NCBI RefSeq assembly: GCF_014805625.2
Contig: NW_023998431.1
Location: 1,394,853 to 1,458,852 of the forward strand
From: Glossina fuscipes
Taxonomy: Eukaryota > Arthropoda > Insecta > Diptera > Glossinidae
DNA length: 64,000 bases
Reading direction: 5' to 3'
Shown: one piece after another, positions 25,284 to 36,600 of the stretch
Numbering within the stretch: position 1 is the stretch's first letter
Layout: every line of letters begins with the position of its first letter
Translations under genes and position numbers: made by a program
Notes under the pieces: model-generated
Databases searched by the model: none
What the model was told of the DNA's origin: nothing
Seen by the model: only the letters and a program-made list of their open reading frames with translations

Positions 25284-27915
25284 ATATAGATTCTGTTTAT
25301 TTAGTTATGATTATTTAACATATTTGTGGAGCTCAAATAAACTGTCTTTGAACGCGTCAACTAACCAACTGAATTGTATCAAAGTCAGGCATTAGAAACT
25401 TACAGAATCGCAGTCACTATATCTGCGGGATGCCGATAGCGTTTCTGGCGTTCTGGTGGGTCGATGTCTTTGACGATGCCTACATTTTTATTTGCTTTTC
25501 GTTTTTCTTTTGTTTTCAATCAACCCGGCATGAAAAGAAAAAAAATTGGTTTATTGTTAGGCAAGTAGATAAATATGTGGAAAGTGTATGGGGGAAGGTG
25601 GAGTTGGGAATCTCTGACTTGGCTAGAGTATAAAATACGAAGTTAAGTTGCAAGACCAAACGACCGTTACTTGTACCACATTAGCTTACCCATCAGGCAG
25701 GACGCCTAACAGAGCCGTCACATAGGCGTGTGAGCGTTTGTATTAGTAGTATTGAAATATCTGAGCACCTACGCCCACCTTGTTGCTGTTTCTCGTTTTT
25801 TGTATTCATTTTTTTTTTTTGTTTTCTTTTTCTTTTTTTTTTTTGCATTTTACAATGACATTATCTACATTTATTCTCTTGTCTGCCGTTTATACTCAGG
25901 CGTTGGTATACGAACTCAACACAACAATTTTACTGAATGCCATTGCGACATATCCGCTTCCGTTAAGTGTTGTGTTATGTGTTGTCATGCATGATTGCAA
26001 CACATTATTTTCATCGGCCGCCTAACTCTTACTTAAGCACTTTTGAAATTGTTCAACCGCCTGGTTAACATGCTTAGCATGCCACAACTTGATGTATGCA
26101 ACAGGCACCTCCAACTGTTGCGCTTCCTTTTGTAGGGGAAAATTTTTTGAAAAATCATTTTTCTTCTCATTTGTTGTACCCTTTTTTTTTTTTTACACTT
26201 TTGTTTATTGGTTTCATAGTTTGAATCGGGAAGAGACATAGTTGTTGCTGCTATTATTGTTCTATATTGCTCTCTAAATTGGTTATATTATTACTATTAT
26301 ACCTGTTGCCTTTTTTACTACAACGCAATCCTCTTGCATATAACGTATTAAAGCTGCACCCAGTTTTAGAGTGTGTTAGTGAGTGAAAATTTGTCCTAAA
26401 TAAGAACAAACAAGTTGTACTCTCTCCGTTGTAATCCCTCCGTGTTTCTCTCATTCTCTAAAACAGTGTTGGACAACGTCGTTAAAAAAGAAAAAAAGCA
26501 CACGACTTCCCCTTTCAAGTTGATTATGTCTTAACCGTTTAGGTACCGTTACGAATTATTTCCACCATATTCCGATTGTTCATAAATAAAGAAATTTGTG
26601 CAATCAATAAGCAGCAGTTTCGTTATACGTTATAATCATTTTCGCGTCATGCAAATGCGCATTGCATGCAGTTGTTATTATCCTAGAGGAAGACAGTCCC
26701 AAAACATACAATGGATCTATTTAAAGATATAGCGTTTTAGGCAAGAGTGAATAGGAAAACGTTTCTGGCTTATTTTCCTACAAAACGATCCTAATAAGGG
26801 GGCTTGCAAATTATGAACTTAATTATCATCAATACCCTAAAGCTGATAGCTGTTATTTACACTTTCCGGTAACAAAGGACTAGCAACTGTTCTATGTTAA
26901 TATTTGTTTAGAAATTCACCAACAATTAATATACAGGTTCAATTCGCGTAATCGACCCAAAAATTGGCGTCTCTGACAAAATATCGCCATTATTTTTAGG
27001 AGGCGTGAACCCTTAAACGAGGTTCTTCGAAATTTCATATTATTTCGATTATTCGCTTACAAGTCTTGGCGATTTTAGCAATACAATATCTTTGTCATTT
27101 TCAAAACTACTAAAAAATTTCGAATTTTGTATGCGAGACGTTTATTTCGATAGTGGGCGAGGTTCATTTTTTGTTATTGCGGGATTTGAAATTAAAACTT
27201 TTCTATTTCAATGAAATTAAAACTATTACTTAACCGCTAATAGAATTATTTTTTGTATTTTATGATTTTAGGCAATGGAAGTTTATGATCCAATTGTATT
27301 TACAGTGCTGGCTAAAACAAAAATAACGTTTTCCTTTATAGCAAAATGCTCTACTTTGCTCCACATTTACAGTAAATGAATGACTGTAATCTTGTACCTT
27401 GTACGTCCTTTTTTTATAATGAAAATCAAATAATATTCAATTTTATATAAAATTGTATATATATATATATATTCGGTGATCATTTACTTTACACATATAA
27501 TTATATTGAATTTTATTTTGGATTTGACATTTTATAATATTCACACTTGGGCTTCTTCGTCGATGAAATGTCTGTATGAAATTTCGTCTAAAGAATTCTT
27601 TCTAAATCTGATGCAGCAAATACTTAACAAGGTCATAGTTTGTTTAAGATTGAAGAAAAATATTAATAAACAAATAAATAAATGTTAGCTTAGGGTAAGG
27701 TAGAGCGCCTTTGCAAATCTAAAGAGAAAGCAAATATCTTTCCGGATTATTTACAGCCAAACCTCAAAACCATCCTGTAAAAATTTTCTATGCTCTCTTT
27801 CAACCGAAGCTCAAGCGAATCAGCTGGATTTGCATCACTTTAACAGCTTAACTTCCATCTCCCGAATATTAGCGAATTTGATTTTTTTTTTTTTATAACA
27901 AAACAATTTTTATCG
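25284..27915. other. Non-coding DNA, no gene seen
   Basis: AT-rich DNA with T-runs at about 25,808-25,850 and 26,182-26,194 and a short (AT)n at about 27,457-27,470. No transposon or gene motif was recognised before the mariner relic at 27,916. Confidence 0.5.
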
Positions 27916-28105
27916 TGTTTAAAGTAACCCCCCTACCATAACACTATACATTTATGACAACGTTTTTACCAAACCTCAAACCATTGTAATAGTCTTTTGC
28001 AATTCTGCTTGGGGCTAAATCGGATGAACACGGTGGCTATAGAGCGAAGTAGGTTGAATTTTTAAGGAAAGAATCTTGAAAAACCAATGTATGTTTTGCA
28101 ACATA
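27916..28105 (-). mobile_element. mariner transposase relic, C-terminal part
   Basis: On the minus strand, translation across frames gives AKHTL, then PPCSSDLAPS (the family's PYSPDLAP block with the third catalytic Asp), then about 20 residues later KRCHKCIVLW, a stop and GGYFK. The last piece resembles the conserved C-terminus of mariner transposases (KRW-KC-I-L-G-YF). The segment normally between these blocks is mostly missing, so there is an internal deletion. A stop replaces the residue before PPC, and the second catalytic Asp region is eroded. A dead fragment; no N-terminal half is seen upstream. Confidence 0.65.
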
Positions 28106-28110
28106 CATTG

Positions 28111-31100
28111 ATAACGTACCTGGCCAAGTTTATTAAAAATTAAATTTTGCAATAGAGTTTAGCTGCTTTCGCAATTAAACAGAAATGTTGCCAATCTTAC
28201 CTGTCAAAAATTCTAGTCATCAGAACACTTCTGCTGCGAAGAAAACAGCAAAGTATCAAGAAGAGTTCACACATTGTATAGCTTGTTTCTGACTGACTAC
28301 GTAGTAGGCGACATGTTGGACTACGATAACACATCTTCACATTTCTGGAAAGGTTTCACGCTAAGATCGATGACAAAAAAATGATCGAAGAAACTTAGGC
28401 ATGAAGATATTTAATTGACTGTACGAGCAAGAAAAATGAATACAACAACAATAGAATATTAGTTATCGCCAATCGATTTGCACTTTAGTACGAACTCGAT
28501 TTTGTAAAGATGCATTTTTCAATTCAAAATGAAAGGTGAATCCGTTAAGGTAAGAGCCATTTTTAAAACAATTTTTAAAACAATAACGCTTATCTTTAAA
28601 CATAGTTTACCACAAAATGTAGCTATTTGTTGTGATCTTTTTAAACCATGAAAACATTTAGTGCAAAATTTTTTTATCAGTGGCTACAAGGACCGCATTT
28701 AGAACGTCTGCAGAGAAAGAGGCCATCTATGCGCCCCAGAAAATATGAAGCGTCCCCTGTTGACTTCCAGATACGTCTAATGATACGTAATTGTTGATGG
28801 GTATGTGACTAATTGCTATGATTTGCAACACACGTAATATCAATGATAATAAAGGAACAAAATTATTTATATAGAAATCCAATGAAATAGATAAATGATT
28901 CGTTGGAAACGTATAAACAGTGGATAAGAAAACGTTGCTTTACTGTAGGATGAATGGTATTAAATCAGATTACAGCGTGAAAACCTTCATAATGCCAGTG
29001 TCAAATAAGGACGTAAGACTTTATTGTGAAAGTTTAGCTGAATCAAAAACATTTCCATAATAGTTTTGAGTCAACCTTTCGATAATGCATAAACTATTTA
29101 TGCTGATACTATAATAAGATCTTTAATGCTATGGATTCTTTGTAGGTGTAATTGTCTCTGTGCCTTCTATGCTACTGATTAAAGTGAATTCTAGTATAAA
29201 AAAAAAGTTCGTTTAAACCAAGACTTTGTAAAAACTAAAGTTTAAAGGCGAGTTTAAATAAGTCCGCGGGAAAGTATTTTAAACGTAAACCAATAAAAAA
29301 TGAATTGTGTTATAACTAACGCTTCCAACACTGTTTCCTTGAATACCTTACATGCTCAAATGAGTATACAATGACTTCAACTTTTTTTTACTCTTCCTTG
29401 CATAGTTTTCGCACAGAACAACTGTTGCTCATACCATTAGCAACAGGTACAGCAACAGTTGGAGAGATAGTCGTAGGAGACTCGCATTGGTATAAGAAAA
29501 GTGAGAGAGAAAAGTAAAAAATGATAAACTTGTATTAGTGGGTAGGGTGTGTATATATGAGGTTTGAAGAACGGCCCCTATAGTTTATCCAATCATGCGC
29601 AAAACTCTGCCTAATACACAGTAAAAAACTGAACAACGTTAACATTGATAAATGAATTGATTTAAATTAATTCCTTTTTTTTATTAATAAATTGATATTA
29701 AAAGTTTATTAAATTATTAGATGGACGATATTAAATGAACGTATAAACTATGAATTGTCTCAATATATTTTTTTACACCTTTAACATATCAATATTTAAG
29801 TGTAACAAACACAAGTAAGAAGCTTTAGCATGTGCTCACGTGATCTTTCCAGTCAGAAATAAGGATAGTTTACGTTTCCCTAAATGTTATTTGTTGCAAC
29901 TATTGCTCAACTGTTGCATGTTTGATATCTCCTCTTTAGTCAACGTCATCATAATAGTGTTTCTCATTGTCCCACTCAAGACTTTTATGTCATCAATGTT
30001 TGACTGTTACAAGGCAAGCATGCACCTACCATAAACGAAAACTTATTTTAATGAATAAAGAATTGATACAAAAATTTAGGAATTTTGATGAAATTCAATT
30101 GAAGCTTAACCCATTAGCGACCGAAAGTCATGCAATGGAACGAAACGTAAGTAAAATAACTTATGGCAATTATTTAATGGGTGATTGCGTAACTTTACAG
30201 TCAGAGTATATGAGACTTTGGAAAACAGTATGTAGCCTACGTATATGCTATTCTGTTCTATATTCTATTTATGTGTGTATCGTCTTGTTGCTATTCCATA
30301 GCAGAAGAACAAGTGACAAGTGATCGGTTTTAATGATGTTTTACCAGCTTCTCCGTAAGCTGTTAAAGGCTTTGATAAATCACAATGACTGCCTAGATGT
30401 TTGCTCAAAAAATATCTGATAGAATTTCAATTTTTCCCTCCTCGATCATACGCCAACTTATATATATGTACAATTTCTTTTTTTCTTTTTTTTTTTTTGT
30501 CGGAAGATTGTCTTGTAAAACCTCAGTATACAAAATGCTACACTGAGCTAAGTTCATTCACTGTGAAGATGAGAGAAATAACGCAAACGTCGGCTTATCC
30601 AATAATCACAGTTAAAAGCATTTGTCTTTCAAAAATGAGCATTAAGTTTGTGATCGTAGTCGCGTAATCGACTTGGGAAGAATGATTTATAGATTAACGT
30701 AGGAGGATGTCTTTGCTTGGTGAATATTGGGCTTCTTGCGAAGTCGATGTGGTGAGGTGTGCTTGAATTTATGAAAATGAACAGCGATTTTCAATTTTTT
30801 CCTGCCGTCAGGGGCACCCATTAAATTTTACTTTAATCTCATTCGCAGCAAACGTTTCCAGTAGCTTGATTTGTGATAGCGATATCATCAATTGAAGAGT
30901 TTAGGGGAAAAGTTCCTGGGTTTTATTTTTTTCTATTCTTAACCTTCAATATAAGATAATGAGGAGTGAGAGTGATTTACTCAATATTCCATAGGGGTTA
31001 AATGTCCGTCGCAAACTAACGGCCACTTTACACCTTTCGAATAATTATAATAACAACCTTGCGCAATGCAATTGTAACGAATATTTGTAGATAAGATTAA

Positions 31101-32109
31101 CTGAAAAAAATGTAACGATAATAGAAGTACCTACCCTGAAAACGGCGAAAGATGAAAGACTAATGTAGATAACGTTGCTTACTGTAATTAGAGTAGCGTG
31201 TTCTGTCTTATGTACACTAGTTCCTGGAGATATTTCTCTATTCAATAAGAGCAGGACATGTACAGTCTTTTGCTTTAGAGAATTTTTTAGAAATACTGCA
31301 CATCCTTTGGCGATTGTCTGTTCAAAATTTTCAATTTTTTAATATTAATTTGAAAATTCACTTTGCTAAGAGATGCTTTACATTTAAGAAATTTGTTGAC
31401 ACCATGAAGTTTAAGCGAAGAACTGCTACCTTAACCGTTGGATCCGAAGGAAGATATATATGGAGATTGATAAGCTTTTTCAAAGTCTTTCTTAGTAAAC
31501 AAGACGTGTTAACAATGTGCTTATGGAGCCACTAAAGAGTAGAAATTTAACTTTAAAATTAAGTAATAAAGAAAGTGGCTTTAAGTTTGATGTCAAAACG
31601 ATCTAAGAGGTAACACCATTGAGATAATTTGACAAATTTTCTTTGATGAACGAACGATAGAAAAGTAGTAGCATTCGTAAAAAAAAGAATTATTTCTGAA
31701 AAATACTAAAAAATTTTATTTAGTTATTTTTTTCTTGTCGCGACTTACCGCTTAGAGGCTGTTCTCTATTCGTGTAACGTGGTGACAGTTAGAAGGAAGA
31801 GACGAGAGAAAAGGATATAGGGAGGCGGTGCATGCAGCCTAGTGCCATCGATATCGTTATGCTTCCGATTTCCAATTGAGCACTCGTTTTAGTTACGAGT
31901 GCTCAATTAGTTACGCTCGAGCACTAACTTGGTAGCCGTGGATCTTATCTACTCGTCTACTCCTTTCGCTAGATTAAGGAATGTTGCGGAAAATATCATA
32001 AGAGTCTCATAATTGAATTAAAGAAAAAAATATAATTTATATGTCTATTGCCAGTGGAACAGGTGGGAGTTATTGAGTAATATTGATTTTTATACGATTA
32101 TTTGGATGA
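28111..32109. other. Non-coding DNA, no gene seen
   Basis: AT-rich DNA. It includes an 11-bp perfect inverted repeat at 29,419/29,461 and a 13-bp perfect hairpin at 31,874-31,908. The 118-codon frame at 29,967-30,323 contains a hydrophobic stretch but no recognisable domain, and I do not call it a gene. Confidence 0.5.
31874..31908. repeat. Perfect 13-bp inverted repeat (hairpin)
   Basis: AATTGAGCACTCG and its exact complement CGAGTGCTCAATT are separated by nine bases (31,887-31,895). A third, partial GAGCAC copy follows at about 31,919. The function is unknown. Confidence 0.9.
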
Positions 32110-32542
32110 AAAAGTTCAGTTTACTCCCAAAAAATAAATAATCCTGCGGATTTCATTAGGGCTTGTTACTTTAAAGATGTGGTAAAAAATTGGAATGAAA
32201 ACTTTCGAATTTACGGTGCTTGCCATTTGGAAGAGTCGTGTTTCCAGAAAAACGCATCTGAAGCAATGTATAATTTAATTGCTGAGTCCATAAGCAATAT
32301 GAAGAACTTCATCCTAAACTTTTAATTTTATGTGAAAAGCAGCGAACACTATGGAATAGTTCTCATTTCGCGGTTGTGTCAGTGGCACTGAACTAATCTA
32401 TTTTTGCATGTAAACGATTTTAAATGGACATAAGTAACTTCGAATGAGATGTATTAGTTTAACATTGGGCAGTAGCTTCCTAGCTGGTGGTCGTAGTATG
32501 CAGATGGTATTCTCAAAGAGAAAGCAAGTAAGAAAATTAAAT

Positions 32543-33281
32543 TCGGTTGGGACTGAATATTTTCTATCCATCACCGTCTACCCCAAAAAAAGTCAAAAGA
32601 AGTAAAAGCAGAGAATTCTCATACTCGGGCGGGCGTAGTTCATTTCGTCTATTTTCAAAACAAAAGTTTATGTCGTAGAGGCATGAGGGCGTTGTAGGCG
32701 TATCCTTTGAAAAGTTTAGGTTAATTTTAAATTATTTTTCAAATTTTAAGTCGATATTTCCATTTTCGCCAACGGGAGAATGTTTGCCACAAATACTACA
32801 AAGGTACGCACACAGACAGATGGACAGACGAACAGGTGAATATGTTTACGTGCATTCAAGGGTTGTAAGTGGCCAAGAATTCGTACACTTTTCGGGATTT
32901 TTAAAGTTTGTTTCTGCGTGTTATAAAAATATTGAAAAAGTAAAAAAATTTAGGTACACTACCATATTAAGGAGGTGTGCTCAATTTTTACTATTTTTGT
33001 ACACAAATGCTACAGCACCGCCAATTCTTGTACATTTATTTGCTATAGTTTATAAGTAATGAGCAAATAACTAATCTTTCATTCCCTTTGAAATACAGAG
33101 ATGTCCTCAGTTTACGTAGTGGTGCGGGCGATTCCTTTGACCAATTCGGCTTATTTGCACTGAATTTGATGCTGATCAAGAATTTATGTACTTTGTGGAA
33201 CCTCCGATGCTTCCTTCTGGGCGTTGCAATGGGTTGGAAAAAATAAACATACCCCTCCTCCTTCGGTAATAGGTATAAAAA
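32543..33281 (-). mobile_element. Family YZ repeat, near-full copy (minus strand)
   Basis: Read on the minus strand it follows the copy at 59,079-59,935 from end to end. Blocks in order are a TAATAGGTATA-like start, AGAAGGAAGCATC, CTTGATCAGCATCAAATTC, ACTACGTAAACTGAGGACAT, AATGTACAAGAATTGG, GAATTCTTGGCCA, CTGTCCATCTGTCTGTGTGC, TAGTATTTGTGGCAAACATT, CTCCCGTTGGCGAAAATGG, TACAACGCCCTCATGCC and ACATAAACTTTTGTTTTGAA. The copy is about 740 bp, against about 860 bp for the plus-strand copy. Wording such as AAGGAAGC...TTCTTGATCAGCATC is typical of fly DINE-1/Helentron-like repeats (class is inference). No protein is encoded. Confidence 0.75.
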
Positions 33282-33514
33282 GCACGAAATCTCAAGGAAG
33301 ACATTTTTTATGGATAAAGTATTTTTTCTCACATACTTTAGAAGCATCTATTAATAAAAAAAGTAATTTTTCTTCGAAAAATTTACAGTCGTTTTAGTTA
33401 GTCAGTAGTGGTAAAGCCGAAAAAAAAAAAATTAAATGGCGAGCAATTTGTTTATCGATAGCTGTTTGGAGTCGCGACTTCTGCAAACTTAAAATTAATT
33501 GGTAACATAGGGGA

Positions 33515-33601
33515 ATATATATAAATATATATATAAATATATATATATAAATATATATATATATAAATATTATATATAAATATATATATATATATGTATA
33601 T
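33515..33601. repeat. AT-rich microsatellite, (AT)n with AAT interruptions
   Basis: A chain of ATATATATAAAT-type units over about 87 bases. Confidence 0.95.
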
Positions 33602-36600
33602 GTATTTCTCTAGAGCGAAGTTTAGTCGCTAATATATATATTTCTTCAAAAATTAGACTAAAAGCTATCTTAGGACTTGAACGAATTTTCAAAAAGTCCT
33701 GAAAATATTTCGATATTTTTACAATGGGACTCTTATAAGGAGATGTGTGTTCATCGTGTCAAATCGTTAGGCGCAATTTCATACTTTGCCAATTTGCTGC
33801 GTGTAAGACTTCAGTTGACTTTCTTGGCTATTGCACGGTTAAACAAAACAATAATTTGTTAACGTACGCAGGGCATTTTGATTTGAATAAAGAGTGAAAG
33901 AAACTTTACAGCGCTTTTATAATACGAAATAGGGAAGCATTAGCGATACAATATTTGCGGTGAGCTTTGTAGGGGATACGCCTATATATATTATATCATC
34001 ATAAAATTATAAAATGCACGATTAACGTTGTGTTGCCATGTAGCACGTTGTAGTGCTTGGAATCATCCTCTTAATAACAACATTTTTTGGAAGATTGGGA
34101 TTGACATTGCCACAAAGATGTAATGAATATCTAGTACGATCTTCAGCCGTTCAGCACAGGTAAGCAGCAACATTAAGTTTAACTACAAACATCAACTTGG
34201 TTGTGGTGATTAAGCAAAATACAATGGTCCCAGCTATCCTTCATAACTAGTTTAGAATCTGCATATAACTCATGACAGTGGATGCATTGGCTTACAAATT
34301 TTCATAGAGATCTCGTTATTTTCGTTCTTACAGTGGGACAGTTTTATCAGATGATTTCCAGTTTATTCTTGTGTTCAGGAGATTTACGATGAAAGTATCA
34401 CAAACGCGATATTTAAGATATGTTGCAAACAAAGTTCCGAATAAATCAAATTCTTAATTTTGATCAGCAGCGAAAGCGCAGAGTTTGATAATTGAAGAGC
34501 GTGCGAGTTCAACGCATAATATCGCTTTGCATTCGAAACTTACGCTCAAAGAATTCCATTACATATCAATTTTAATTTAACAAAACTGGATTTGACCTTT
34601 GTGATCTAAATATTAAATTAACGCTGCATTAAGCTTATTTTTTCTGAGACCGTAACTCTCCGTGGGCCTGTGGACGCTGGAAATTGTGTTTAACAATTTT
34701 TTGTGAAATGAGTCTTTATGTTGCATTCCAAGTTAAATGGCAAAAGGGTCGATTTACGAGCGTAGCAAGTTCGGAGTTTCTTTTGCTTATAAAATCCATT
34801 TGTATCCATAATTACTTTGACAGATTAGGAAAAGCATATCCTATGCTGATCAATATTGGAGAATATGACGGAAGAAAATTTTACTGTTATTGCACAATAT
34901 TCGAGCTAACGGTGGCTAAACGATAGGTAGCGGAACACAACTTTTTATGTTAGAGTTCTTTCTTAGTCACCTACACATTGTGTTTACATACAATGAATGC
35001 TTTAATATATTTTCTTCAGCTTTGCTTGAATAGTAACTTTCCTTTTCATTTCCAGGTATAGAGTTATAGGTACTTTAAATTGTTCCTTATTGATGTCATG
35101 TAGCGTTAATTGAAAGAAAAGATTGAAAATCTTTCGTTCAAACGCAAACACGAATTTCGAATCACGCTACGCACAGGGGAAATATAATATCAAATCATTG
35201 CGTACTCCTATTAATTGGATGAATATTGAGACTTAACCATATTTCTTGTAGTTTTAATGATTACTGAAAACAATTCATTTTATATTTTAGTTTCTATGTG
35301 TGTGTTTGACGAAAGATGAAAAGAGAGAGGGAGAACGAAAGATGACTTAGCTTGCCTTTTATTGGGATTGTCCAAAGAATCTCTGCACTTCCCTACGCTC
35401 CCCATAGACTTCGGTCACTTTGCTATGGTTGATAAAATCCCGACAAAGATGGGCAACTTGACCAATTTGATCTTAGTCAACTTCCAAGTATTAAGCATGA
35501 AAGCGGTCATGATCTCTGGACAAATACAATCTCAATAACCAATAGAAGAAAAATATTATAGAAAACAATCATGTATTTCCGATTGGCCTAGATTTAAACA
35601 TTAATGTATTCGTTCCATGTCAAACTTTTGTATAGGTCGTTCGAAAAGAATATAGGGTCGTAAGAAAAATTTTGAATCTTAAATCATGCGTATAACGCGA
35701 AAGATAGGGGGCTATACAGAATTTAGAAAAAATCGTTGCATATTCAAGAATTCTACCCTCTTATATAAAATAAATTGTTGTCTACGAAGCTATCCAAACT
35801 TCAATTTTTAAGTTTTAGAAATTCAGAGAGAATAAGTTTCAATGAAACGGAAATTTGCTTACGCTAGGTAACAAACACGCTATTGAACGCTACACACATG
35901 CAGGGATTTAATAGCAGAGTGCAGTATGGGAAGAGCGCACAATATGTTCAGTATTGACTAGATTGATGCTGGAGGGTAATTTATAAAGATATGAAGAAAG
36001 CTTATCCCTTGCTCGCATTGCCAAACAGTTGGTGGTCAATCATTATAGTAATTTTGTTGTTCCGTAAAATAAAACTAATAGAAGAAAAATTTTATTTAAT
36101 TTTCTTTTTTTTCCTTTTTTTTTTGTCTCAGTGTTAGTTTTTATGACAATATTAAATTAAGGTATCAAGCTTTATTTCTCATAAATCAACATCCAGCAGG
36201 TCAGGAAATCTTCCTCCTTAGTCAAGTGAACGTACGACGACTAGTTAATATTAAGTTGGCAATCGGGATGTCCGACTATGTTCTAATAAATCTTGTGTTT
36301 TACGTTTATCATTTTGGTTCATTTATAATAAAATGCGAGAGGTATTCAGTAAATACAAGTTTACACAAAAATGACTCTGGGTGAAATCCCGAAATGGCCA
36401 CTATTTTTTCCTTTACCTATTCAAAAGAATAGGAATAAATGATCTGGGAGCGAAAAGGCGTTTGTCCCTTTGACTAACGATCTACGGAAGAATATAAGAA
36501 TTGAAGTACTTTTTAAACGGGATCTATAGTTGGCTTTTGTCTTTTGTGGCAAATATCTGCAAAAGAATCCAAGTTATCGACCACAATTTGGGTTATAGCC

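Noticed and set aside
29967..30323. 118-codon open frame with a hydrophobic segment
   Set aside because: No recognisable domain, no support from neighbours, and expected at this length by chance in 64 kb.
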